Assembly (NCBI RefSeq): GCF_900109685.1 | Contig: NZ_FOBB01000004.1 | Span: forward strand, 344,117-408,116 | Length of the DNA: 64,000 bases | Direction of reading: 5' to 3' | DNA from: Chitinophaga rupis | GTDB taxonomy: Bacteria; Bacteroidota; Bacteroidia; Chitinophagales; Chitinophagaceae | Part shown: positions 8,528 to 16,094 of the stretch, one piece after another | Numbering within the stretch: position 1 is the stretch's first letter | How the letters are laid out: each line of letters starts with the position of its first letter | Notes under the pieces: model-generated | Database searches by the model: none | Seen by the model: only the letters and a program-made list of their open reading frames with translations | What the model was told of the DNA's origin: nothing | Program-made: the position numbers and the translations under genes

Positions 8528-11500
8528 ATGGAAACTCCGTTCACTTTTTGTGACAACCTGGTCATAAGGGTTCCGCGTTTGCCTTTTCAACCACATTTTG
8601 AAGCAGCTACAGTACAGCAATTGCTTACAGATGCCGCCTTCCTGGAATCAGTGTACATTGCCTCACCGGTTTTATATGATGAGGCAGTGCGTTTACGCGA
8701 AGGGCAGCTGCATACGGCAAAAGAACAGGCTAAGGTTACGGATGCGCTGGTTAAATATTATACCCGCTCCTACAGCCGCTGCACTCCTTTTGGATTATTT
8801 TCTTCTTGCACTACTTTACCCTGGGCGCAAACACCCTCCCCTGCTGACTTTAAAGCCATGCCCCTGCAAAGGCGCACACGGCTGGATATGTATTACCTGG
8901 GTGCATTAGCCCAGGAGCTGCTGCAGCTGCCCTCCATACGGGAACGGCTATTGTTTTTTCCGAACAACAGCCGGTATGTAATGGGGAACGAGCTGCGGTA
9001 CATGGAATACGAGTATGTGGAAAACAAACGGTTTTACCGCATTAGCGCAGTGGAGCACCAGCCAGCTTTGCAGACGGTGCTGGCTGCTGCAGAAAAAGGG
9101 GCTACGCTGTTTGAGCTATGTGCTTTATTAACGGTTCCCGGGCCTGATGCGCTGGACTATATTAATTCCCTTGTAACTGCACAGGTACTGGTAAGCGAGC
9201 TGGAACCAGCCATTACCGGCCCTGCTTTTTTAACACAGCTGCTAACTGTGCTGCAGCGGTTACAGGCGCCTGCCGCACCCGTATTGGAGCAGGTGCAGGC
9301 TGCCCTGCAAGCGCTGGATGCGCAGGATACCAACCCCATTGCTGCTTACGAACATATTATACAACTGATCACACAGCTGCAAATACCTTTTGAAGCGGGC
9401 AAGCTGCTGCAGGTAGATGCATTCCGCCCGGCAGCTGCCGGCGGTGGTGTGCCTGCCAGCTTACAGGCGGATCTGTCAGGCGCGCTGGACATTTTACATA
9501 CCCTGCACCAATATAAAGGAGGTAATATACCTGCCTTACAAACCTTTATTGAAAAATTTTATGCGCGGTATGCGGATGAAGCCATTCCGCTGGTACAGGC
9601 GCTGGATGCGGAATCCGGCATAGGCTACCCGGCCGGGACGGCTGCGTCATTTGCACCGCTGGTAGACGGGCTGCCCATACCGGCACAAACGGACACGCCT
9701 GCACGTACCTTAACGGCTACAGATGAATGGCTGCTGGCACAGCTAACGCGCTGCCTGCATACCGGGCAGCAGGAGCTGGTGCTGGACGATGCTGTTATTC
9801 CGCGCAGCGCAGATCATACGGAGACCTTCCCTCCTTCCCTTTCTGCCGTGTTCCGACTGCTGGATGCAGCTAGCGGCCACCTGCAGCTGGAAGGCTTTTT
9901 TGGCCCCAGCGCAGCAGGTATGTTAGGCCGCTTTGCCTATGGCGATAGCCAGCTACATGACCTGACACTGCATATTACGCAGGAAGAACAACGGCTGAAT
10001 GAAGGGGTGATCTTTGCAGAGATCATTCACCTGCCGGATAACCGGACAGGCAACGTGATCCTGCACCCGGCTTTCAGGGAATATGAGATCCCTTACCTGG
10101 CACAATCCTCCCTGCCTGCGGAGCGGCAAATACCTATACAGGACCTGTACCTGCGCGTGGTGGACCAGCAGCTGCAGCTATTTTCCAAAAAGCTGGATAA
10201 ACAAATTATACCGCGGTTAAGCAACATGCATAACTATGCGCTGCATGCATTACCCATCTATTACTTTTTATGCGACCTGCAAAAGCAAGGTTTGCACACT
10301 GCTTATTTGTTTGAGTGGAAGACCCAGCCTTTCCGCTTTACTTTTTTGCCGCGGGTACGGTATAAGAATATTGTATTAAGCGTGGCGCAATGGCAGCTGG
10401 AACAGGCAGACATCAGCGATTTGCAGCAAAGCACCATGGAGGCCCTGCCGGCCGCCGTGCAGCGCTTCCGGGAGCAGTGGCAGCTACCGCAGCTGCTGGT
10501 GCTGGCAGACGGAGATCATGAGCTGCTGATAGACCTGGATAATTTATATACGGTACAGGCCTGGTTACGCACGGTGAAACAACGGACCACGTTTACTCTT
10601 AAAGAATTTTTACCTGGTACCGGCGACTATGTACAGCAATGCGTGGCGCCCATGATCAAAACCACGGCTACGTATAACCCTGTACGTGAGCCGGTGGAAA
10701 CTATTATTACACCGGGCATACAACGCAGCTTTCCCGTGGGATCGGAATGGCTGTATTATAAGCTGTATTGCGGGCCTTCGCTGGCGGACAATATACTTAC
10801 AGAACAGGTACGGCCTGTAATAGAAACATTAACGGCAGCCGGTATTATAGACCAGTGGTTCTTTATCCGCTACCTGGACCCTGACTTTCACCTGCGTATA
10901 CGCTTTCACTTAACGGACAGCAGGCTGGCAGGGGAAGCAATTGCCCTGCTAAGCCAGGCCCTGGCGCCTTTGCAGGCATCGCACATGATCTGGAAAACAC
11001 GCCTGGATACTTATAAACGGGAGCTGGAAAGATACGGCGGCGCTGCTGCCATGGCACTGTCTGAAAAGCTGTTCTTTTACGACAGCCAGACCACCCTGGA
11101 ACTGTTAGCCATGCTGAGTGGCGATGAGCAGGAAAAAATAAAATGGTTATGGGCACTGAAAGGCATGGATACCTGGCTGAATGATCTTCAGCTGGATGCT
11201 ACGGAGAAGAGAGCCTTCATTCTGCAGCAGAAGACAGCCTTTGCACAGGAAATGCAGGTGGATAAACCCATGCGGCAGCGGCTGAACCAGCAGTATGAGC
11301 AGCATGCCGCCTACATCCATGAAATTATGGAAGCTATTACCCCGCAGAACCGTTTTTACCCGGTGCTGCAGCTGCTGGAAGCACGCAGCCAACAGGTTGC
11401 GCCCCTTGCGCAGCAGCTCATTCAGCTACGGCAACAGGGGCGGCTTAATGTTAACTGGTTCCATTTAACGGGCAGCTATGTGCACATGATGATAAACCGG

Positions 11501-11602
11501 ATCATGACCAGTAAACCGCGGCAATATGAAATGGCGCTATATGATATCCTGGACCGGTATGAAGCACGGAAGTATTATTTGGCCAATATACAAAAGGGGT
11601 AG
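8528..11602 (+). CDS. Full-length lantibiotic dehydratase (LanB-like; glutamylation plus elimination domains)
   Basis: 1024 residues, close to NisB (about 990). The N-terminal lantibiotic dehydratase domain carries the conserved RCTPFGLF motif (about 86-93). A SpaB_C / thiopeptide-type biosynthesis domain begins near 734 (SEWLYYKLY, then DQWFFIRYLDPDFHLRIRF). Class I dehydratases use glutamyl-tRNA(Glu) to glutamylate Ser/Thr of a precursor and then eliminate glutamate to leave dehydroalanine or dehydrobutyrine. Both halves are in one chain here, unlike the split enzymes of thiopeptides and pinensins. Two precursor-like genes follow 54 bp downstream, but no LanC cyclase, LanT transporter or LanP protease is nearby. 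Function is assigned from the family; the use of these precursors is inferred from position and their leader motif. Confidence 0.9.
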   Translation: METPFTFCDNLVIRVPRLPFQPHFEAATVQQLLTDAAFLESVYIASPVLYDEAVRLREGQLHTAKEQAKVTDALVKYYTRSYSRCTPFGLFSSCTTLPWAQTPSPADFKAMPLQRRTRLDMYYLGALAQELLQLPSIRERLLFFPNNSRYVMGNELRYMEYEYVENKRFYRISAVEHQPALQTVLAAAEKGATLFELCALLTVPGPDALDYINSLVTAQVLVSELEPAITGPAFLTQLLTVLQRLQAPAAPVLEQVQAALQALDAQDTNPIAAYEHIIQLITQLQIPFEAGKLLQVDAFRPAAAGGGVPASLQADLSGALDILHTLHQYKGGNIPALQTFIEKFYARYADEAIPLVQALDAESGIGYPAGTAASFAPLVDGLPIPAQTDTPARTLTATDEWLLAQLTRCLHTGQQELVLDDAVIPRSADHTETFPPSLSAVFRLLDAASGHLQLEGFFGPSAAGMLGRFAYGDSQLHDLTLHITQEEQRLNEGVIFAEIIHLPDNRTGNVILHPAFREYEIPYLAQSSLPAERQIPIQDLYLRVVDQQLQLFSKKLDKQIIPRLSNMHNYALHALPIYYFLCDLQKQGLHTAYLFEWKTQPFRFTFLPRVRYKNIVLSVAQWQLEQADISDLQQSTMEALPAAVQRFREQWQLPQLLVLADGDHELLIDLDNLYTVQAWLRTVKQRTTFTLKEFLPGTGDYVQQCVAPMIKTTATYNPVREPVETIITPGIQRSFPVGSEWLYYKLYCGPSLADNILTEQVRPVIETLTAAGIIDQWFFIRYLDPDFHLRIRFHLTDSRLAGEAIALLSQALAPLQASHMIWKTRLDTYKRELERYGGAAAMALSEKLFFYDSQTTLELLAMLSGDEQEKIKWLWALKGMDTWLNDLQLDATEKRAFILQQKTAFAQEMQVDKPMRQRLNQQYEQHAAYIHEIMEAITPQNRFYPVLQLLEARSQQVAPLAQQLIQLRQQGRLNVNWFHLTGSYVHMMINRIMTSKPRQYEMALYDILDRYEARKYYLANIQKG

Positions 11603-11656
11603 CCGAAACACCTTTAAAAGAGTAGGCATTTATTGTTCACCTAAAAAATCTAAACC

Positions 11657-11854
11657 ATGAGTGTAAAGTCTCAGCAAACCAAGTTTTCCCTGGACGTGTT
11701 AGCCAACTGGGATAAACAAAGCCACGAAAAACTGGCTATGCACAAAAGAACCATTGCTAATGTAAGCGAAACTGCTGTAACAGGACGTAAAGGCAAACAG
11801 ACGGATTCTATCCTGCACCAGCCTACTACTACTGTTATCAGCACCTCTCACTAA
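11657..11854 (+). CDS. Putative RiPP precursor peptide 1 (class I lanthipeptide-like leader, no cysteine)
   Basis: 65 residues directly after the dehydratase. Residues 8-13 (TKFSLDV) match the FNLD box that class I LanB enzymes bind in lanthipeptide leaders (NisA has TKDFNLDL). The C-terminal half is rich in Ser/Thr (11 in the last 29 residues) and ends PTTTVISTSH, but there is no Cys at all, so lanthionine rings cannot form within the peptide. Residues 1-36 are identical to the second copy 256 bp downstream; the middle of the presumed core differs. The A-rich segment before the ATG (AAAAAATCTAAACC) is also shared by both copies. The likely product is a linear dehydrated peptide. The leader cleavage site is unknown. 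Confidence 0.78.
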   Translation: MSVKSQQTKFSLDVLANWDKQSHEKLAMHKRTIANVSETAVTGRKGKQTDSILHQPTTTVISTSH

Positions 11855-11912
11855 GCATTTGTAACGAGCAGTAAGTAAAAACATTTAGTATTCACCTGAA
11901 AAAATCTAAACC

Positions 11913-12110
11913 ATGAGTGTAAAGTCTCAGCAAACGAAGTTTTCCCTGGATGTATTAGCCAACTGGGATAAACAGAGCCATGAAAAACTGGCTATGCACA
12001 AACGCACCATTGCCAATGTGACTGAAAATGTTGTAACAGGCCGTAAGGACCGCCAGGCGCAAGCACTTCATACGTCGCCGACCACTACGGTGATCAGCAC
12101 TTCGCACTAA
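11913..12110 (+). CDS. Putative RiPP precursor peptide 2 (paralogue of precursor 1)
   Basis: 65 residues, a tandem copy of the preceding gene: the first 36 residues and the last 10 (PTTTVISTSH) are identical, with substitutions and no length change in between (TENVVTGRKDRQAQALHTS against SETAVTGRKGKQTDSILHQ). It contains FSLDV in the leader and no cysteine. The gap between the two genes (58 bp) has no terminator, and a strong hairpin terminator follows 24 bp after this stop, so dehydratase and both precursors probably form one transcript. A conserved leader with a partly varied core is the usual sign of a RiPP family with several products per enzyme. Confidence 0.78.
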   Translation: MSVKSQQTKFSLDVLANWDKQSHEKLAMHKRTIANVTENVVTGRKDRQAQALHTSPTTTVISTSH

Positions 12111-12133
12111 TATTTGTATCGAGCAGTAAATAT

Positions 12134-12167
12134 AAAGGCCGTTCCGGGATGGAACGGCCTTTGTTTT
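12134..12167 (+). terminator. Rho-independent terminator of the RiPP locus
   Basis: A perfect 12-bp stem (AAAGGCCGTTCC / GGAACGGCCTTT) with a 5-nt loop is followed by GTTTT. It lies 24 bp after the second precursor stop. Confidence 0.88.
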
Positions 12168-12169
12168 AT

Positions 12170-12465
12170 GAGGATGGAAGGATGTGCTGGTTTGGATGGA
12201 GGATGTGAGAATATACCGATGTGTAAATGGGAGGATGTGTTGGTTTGGGTGGGAGATGCTGGAATGAACAGATGTGCAATGGAAGGATGGGCTGGTTTGG
12301 GTGAGGGAGATGCTGGATATACGGATGTGTAATGGAAGGATGGCCTGGTTTGGGTGAGGAATGCTGGAATGTACAGATGTGCAAATGGAAGGATGGGCTG
12401 GTTTGGGTGAGGATGCGGGAATATACGGATGTGCAAATGAGAGGATGTGCGGGTTTGGTGGAGAT
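12170..12465. repeat. Minisatellite, about six copies of a 52-53 bp unit
   Basis: The anchor GGTTTGG recurs at 12189, 12242, 12294, 12347, 12400 and 12452, giving spacings of 53, 52, 53, 53 and 52. Each unit reads approximately GGAAGGATGNGCTGGTTTGG, GTGAGGATGCTGGAATATAC, GGATGTGCAAAT in succession. The plus strand is rich in GG and GGG runs. The alternating 52/53 spacing keeps several minus-strand frames open, which produces His/Pro-rich shadow ORFs. The array sits exactly between two convergent terminators. Confidence 0.88.
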
Positions 12466-12466
12466 G

Positions 12467-12498
12467 TAAAAAAGGGTGTACCAATATGATACACCCTT
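12467..12498 (-). terminator. Rho-independent terminator of the GH8 gene
   Basis: A 9-bp perfect stem (AAGGGTGTA / TACACCCTT) with a 9-nt loop, read on the minus strand, is followed by six T. It lies 27 bp after the GH8 stop codon. Confidence 0.85.
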
Positions 12499-12525
12499 CT
12501 GGAATTATATGAATGTAAATGTTTA

Positions 12526-15000
12526 TTACTGTTTCACCAGCTTGACAGTGCTTACCTTACCGTTGTGCACCAGCTTCAGCACGTACAAACCACCGGGCAT
12601 ATTACCGGGTGCAAATGTGCGGGTATGGCGGCCAGCGGGCAATTGCTCATTGGCCAGCACCTTTACTACCTCGCCATTCGTATTATATACTGCCAGGTGC
12701 ACCGGGCCTGCCTGCTGCAGGGTAAATGCTACGGTAGCATTGCTGCTTAAGGGGTTCGGGAACACGCTTACCTGCTGCAGCTTATCGCCATGCGTATCTG
12801 AAGGCGACGCTACAAATGCCTGCCTGGCGGCTGTTTTAGCGGTGCTGGTAGTGGTGATCACCAGCTGCGGGGCATTACTGCCGGTTTCTTTGGAGTTCCA
12901 AAGTGTGCGCGGGTTGGCCATTAAACCATTCAGCAATGCCAGGGAAATGGCCGAACGGCCGGCTGCCTTTTCACTTTGTACATACGCCGTAATATCCCAG
13001 CTGTAGTAACGGCCAATAGAATCCGTTACCGTGGCGGTGGCCAGCGCAGTGGCGCCTGGTGCGGGCTTGTTGTTCCAGGTAATGCCGGCTTCTGTCCAGG
13101 TAGTGTTGGCTACCGGGTACGCCCCTACGGGAACATTGGTTACGCGGTTATCGTCCTGGTGGCCGTACACTTTCAATACGGCGGATGTGATAGTGCCGCT
13201 TACACTGCTGAGATCAAATCCCAGGTAAGCCTGGCGGTCGTTACCTGTTGTTGTGGTGGAGTTCAGCTTAGAGATCAGGTTCACCGGGTCCAGTGCACCG
13301 TAGGCGCTATCAGCATAAACACCATTACGTACATAGGCATCTTTTGCAGCGCTTAATGTTACCTGCTGGCCGCTCTGCGTACCTGTTCTCACCTTTACTT
13401 CCGTGTAGCTGTTCCAGGCGCTTACATTATTGCCATGGCCTAAGATGCGTACATACTTAGCGGTTTTTGCAGCAAACGTAAAACTTTCCAATGCCAGCGA
13501 GGTACCGCTGCTTTGCAGGCCGGTAGCGGCATTGGTAAACGTAAGACCATCTGTGCTGGTTTGCACATCAAACAGCGCACGGCGGGTATTACCCTGGTAA
13601 AAAGCAATATCCACCCCGGTTACTGAAACAGGATTATCTAAACAAAGCTGGATCCATTGCCCATCCCCACTGGCAGACCAGCGGGTATTGAGGTCATTAT
13701 CCAGCACATTGGTGGCCACATTTCCATCATCGCTGCTGGCGCTGGCAGGAACACATGCCGGCGGCGGTGTAGTGCCTGCTTCCGGCTTCCACCAGTTACC
13801 GGAAATAAACAGCTGGCATAACAGGCTGTAAGAATCACTGTAATAACCGGACTTTTTAGTTTTCAGGAAGTTCCAGCCACTGTTCACAAAAGCCTGGTTA
13901 GCGCTGTTGGCCACTGCGGCTGCCACAAAAGGCGCTACAAATACTGCTTCAGGATCAGTACCGCTGGTGGTACCATTCAGCTGGTAGCCATCGCGGATGC
14001 TGGCCGGGTTGCCGCCGCTTTTCTGGATGATCCAGGTGGCTATTTTATTGGAAATTGTTTGCGCGCTTGTGGAGCCGTATAATGCATAATCCATTACCAC
14101 GCGCAGGGGTACACGACAAGCGTTGTAGTTATATTCATTGGTTTGCGGTCCTTCATCAATAAAGTTCTTGGGAGCAGGCTCCGGCGGATTCTTTACCACG
14201 AAGTCGGAGATTAAACCGGTGGAGGGTGAATAAGTGGCGCTGAACTGGTTGTACACGCTGTACAGATTATTGATCAGATTCAACCAGGCGGCGTCATTTG
14301 TTTCCTGGTAAAAGGCGCGCATATGGCTTAACATCCAGTCGGAAGGGCGGGTATTCAGCGCACTTTTGCTGTCCCAGTCGCCCAGGTTCAGGCGGTTAGT
14401 GGTGGTCACATTGGCGGCTTTAATACCATTGGTGATCATTTTCTTAGCTTCATTCAGGTAATTGATAGCGCCATCTGATCCCCACTGGTAGTGCGCCAGA
14501 ATGAGGGAGTAGGCGATATCAATATCACCATCTGTTGCGGAATCGAAATGCCCTTGTGCGCTGGCATTATCTGCTACTACCCAGCCCATAATATTGCTGT
14601 TGATAGAGCTGCGGTATGCCCGCGCTGTTTTAAACAGTCCGTCGTAAATAGTGCGGGCATTGGCATCATGACCGGCCATCAGCACAGTAATAACCATGCC
14701 ATAGCCTTGTCCTTCAGAGGAGCCTAACGGCGTATAGCCGTCCGCGTCACCGCTGATCTCTCCTTTAATGTAATAACCGCCGGGCAATGAAGCCAGGTTG
14801 TTCTTCAGGTACTTTGATTTCCAGTAATCATAAAAGCTTGCTACACTGGTGTTCATGTCGGCCTGTGTAACGTTGTTTGGTTTGATACAGCCAGGATAGC
14901 TTACAGCTTGTGGAAATGGCTTTTTTTGTGCTTGTACGATCAGGCCTGCGATGCATAGCATGCCGGTTGCCAGTATGGCATAGGGTTTTCTCATAGACAT
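12526..15000 (-). CDS. Secreted GH8 glycosidase with discoidin-type CBM, DNRLRE domain and T9SS sorting tail
   Basis: 824 residues with a signal peptide (1-25). The GH8 (alpha/alpha)6 domain spans about 35-400: the general acid is Glu 96 in SSEGQGYGM, and a second active-site Asp is 159 in TDGDIDIAY. The usual GH8a base (Asp just before ASR) is replaced by Asn 293 (NACRVPLR), while Glu 289 lies four residues upstream. That pattern fits subfamily GH8b (chitosanase/lichenase), as I recall it. An F5/8 type C (CBM32-like) domain (about 415-545) follows, then a DNRLRE/CBM96-like domain (about 547-715) and a T9SS type A tail (about 740-824; VFPNP, GLYVLKL). It is a secreted or surface endoglycosidase; chitosan or beta-1,3-1,4-glucan is the best guess. 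It stands alone, outside the PULs. Confidence 0.9.
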   Translation of the reverse strand: MSMRKPYAILATGMLCIAGLIVQAQKKPFPQAVSYPGCIKPNNVTQADMNTSVASFYDYWKSKYLKNNLASLPGGYYIKGEISGDADGYTPLGSSEGQGYGMVITVLMAGHDANARTIYDGLFKTARAYRSSINSNIMGWVVADNASAQGHFDSATDGDIDIAYSLILAHYQWGSDGAINYLNEAKKMITNGIKAANVTTTNRLNLGDWDSKSALNTRPSDWMLSHMRAFYQETNDAAWLNLINNLYSVYNQFSATYSPSTGLISDFVVKNPPEPAPKNFIDEGPQTNEYNYNACRVPLRVVMDYALYGSTSAQTISNKIATWIIQKSGGNPASIRDGYQLNGTTSGTDPEAVFVAPFVAAAVANSANQAFVNSGWNFLKTKKSGYYSDSYSLLCQLFISGNWWKPEAGTTPPPACVPASASSDDGNVATNVLDNDLNTRWSASGDGQWIQLCLDNPVSVTGVDIAFYQGNTRRALFDVQTSTDGLTFTNAATGLQSSGTSLALESFTFAAKTAKYVRILGHGNNVSAWNSYTEVKVRTGTQSGQQVTLSAAKDAYVRNGVYADSAYGALDPVNLISKLNSTTTTGNDRQAYLGFDLSSVSGTITSAVLKVYGHQDDNRVTNVPVGAYPVANTTWTEAGITWNNKPAPGATALATATVTDSIGRYYSWDITAYVQSEKAAGRSAISLALLNGLMANPRTLWNSKETGSNAPQLVITTTSTAKTAARQAFVASPSDTHGDKLQQVSVFPNPLSSNATVAFTLQQAGPVHLAVYNTNGEVVKVLANEQLPAGRHTRTFAPGNMPGGLYVLKLVHNGKVSTVKLVKQ

Positions 15001-15683
15001 TGATTTTAAGGGTGATTCAGGTTTTTCTTTATAGGTTTTCGTTACTGCTTTGACGTGGTTACAATGGTAAAGGTAGGGGATAAAATTGTGAAATCATTTA
15101 CCGGATGAATGTATGAGACTTCGTAGGTATAACCGCCCGATGCTTTTTCGATCTGGTGTGTTTTGTCTGGTGTTTGAGAAGGCGTTCTTTCCCGTAGGTC
15201 CGGCTCCGGCCTGCACCCGCCTGTTTAGTTCTTTATTGGGCGTAGGGAGGTCGTAGCGGCATTGGGGGATGACGGGGCGGTATCAAGCGGGGCACGCCGG
15301 GCAAAGGGCCGTCACCTGGACCTACGGGTGCAAACGATGAAGACCTTTTTGGTAATGCCCTTTTTGATGATGGTTTATGTTGATGACCTTATGGATGATA
15401 TCCTTTTTGAACGTACGGGAGGCAAACGATGAGGGTCTTTTTGATGGTGGCGTTTGATGTTTGATGTACCTGTCCTGATTTACCTTTATACCTGCTGGTT
15501 TTGCCTGCAGATAGCCGGGAGCTTCAATGTTTCTTAAACATTTTTAGCGCTTATTAATGCGCATCTTTCTTTATTACTCTTTATCACCCTCTACCAACTT
15601 CCATTAGCTTTCATTAGCCTTTATTAGCCTCTATTATCCCTTACTACTTTATTATCTATTATCCTTTGCTACTCCTTAATGCT
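15001..15683. other. Gene-poor spacer with short repeats
   Basis: No convincing coding frame is seen in these 683 bp. CCCGTAGGTCC (15191-15201) has a perfect inverted copy at 15318-15328. An imperfect direct repeat of about 30 bp starting TACGGG and containing GCAAACGATGA and CTTTTTG lies at 15323-15352 and 15414-15445. A degenerate pyrimidine-rich run of TTATTA/ATTAGC-type words fills about 15570-15680. The first 100-200 bp presumably hold the GH8 promoter, but I could not identify it. Confidence 0.6.
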
Positions 15684-15956
15684 CTAATATTCTGCAAAGG
15701 CATCATCTTTATAGCACCAAAGCCATCTTTCGCCCGGTTCTGCGGAGGAGATAACGGGGTGGCCGGTTTCGTGCTGGTGATGGCTCATGTGCTGGCTGGG
15801 GGAATCGTCGCAGCAGAGCGTGACGCCGCAGGTTTGGCAGGTGCGCAGGTGTACCCATTGGCCGCCATGTTTTACGCATTCAGCGCATTCATATTTTTCT
15901 GCGGTTTTTATTTCTTCTATGCTTTGCAGGTGCTTACAGAGTTCGGGCTGTGACAT
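15684..15956 (-). CDS. UBP-type zinc finger protein
   Basis: 90 residues covering one complete ZnF-UBP domain and little else. Ligand-like residues are C7, H9, C24, C27, C40, C43, C48 and a His cluster (HMSHHQHETGH, 56-66), followed by the typical RWLWCYKDD strand. In eukaryotes this fold binds free ubiquitin C-termini; bacterial stand-alone copies have no established role. It lies downstream of the REC-FAD reductase in the same orientation. As I recall, this neighbour pair recurs in Bacteroidota and Actinobacteria, which suggests a role in a redox module. A palindrome lies between the two genes, so co-transcription is uncertain. Confidence 0.88.
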   Translation of the reverse strand: MSQPELCKHLQSIEEIKTAEKYECAECVKHGGQWVHLRTCQTCGVTLCCDDSPSQHMSHHQHETGHPVISSAEPGERWLWCYKDDAFAEY

Positions 15957-16005
15957 GGGCGTTAATTGATGAATGATATTTGATGTATAATGTATAATGT
16001 AAGAC

Positions 16006-16073
16006 GAACAAAGTATAAAGTATAAAGCCGGCTACTACTTGTTGTTTGCCATTTCATACTTTATACTTCGTTC
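16006..16073. repeat. Near-perfect palindrome between the UBP and reductase genes
   Basis: AAGTATAAAGTAT (16011-16023) has an exact inverted copy at 16056-16068, and the match extends with one mismatch into GAAC on the outside. The loop is about 32 nt. It could be a transcript-end or processing hairpin or a REP/MITE-like repeat. Simple TGTATAA duplications lie just beside it. Confidence 0.7.
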
Positions 16074-16094
16074 AGCCTATTAATTACTAATTCT

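Noticed and set aside
12170..12465. CRISPR array
   Set aside because: Adjacent degenerate units without distinct spacers, repeat edges not defined, and no cas genes in the window.
11955..12494. Long minus-strand frames rich in His/Pro/Ser across 11955-12494 and 12107-12484
   Set aside because: They are translations of the 52-53 bp minisatellite and overlap the precursor gene; several frames stay open only because of the repeat.
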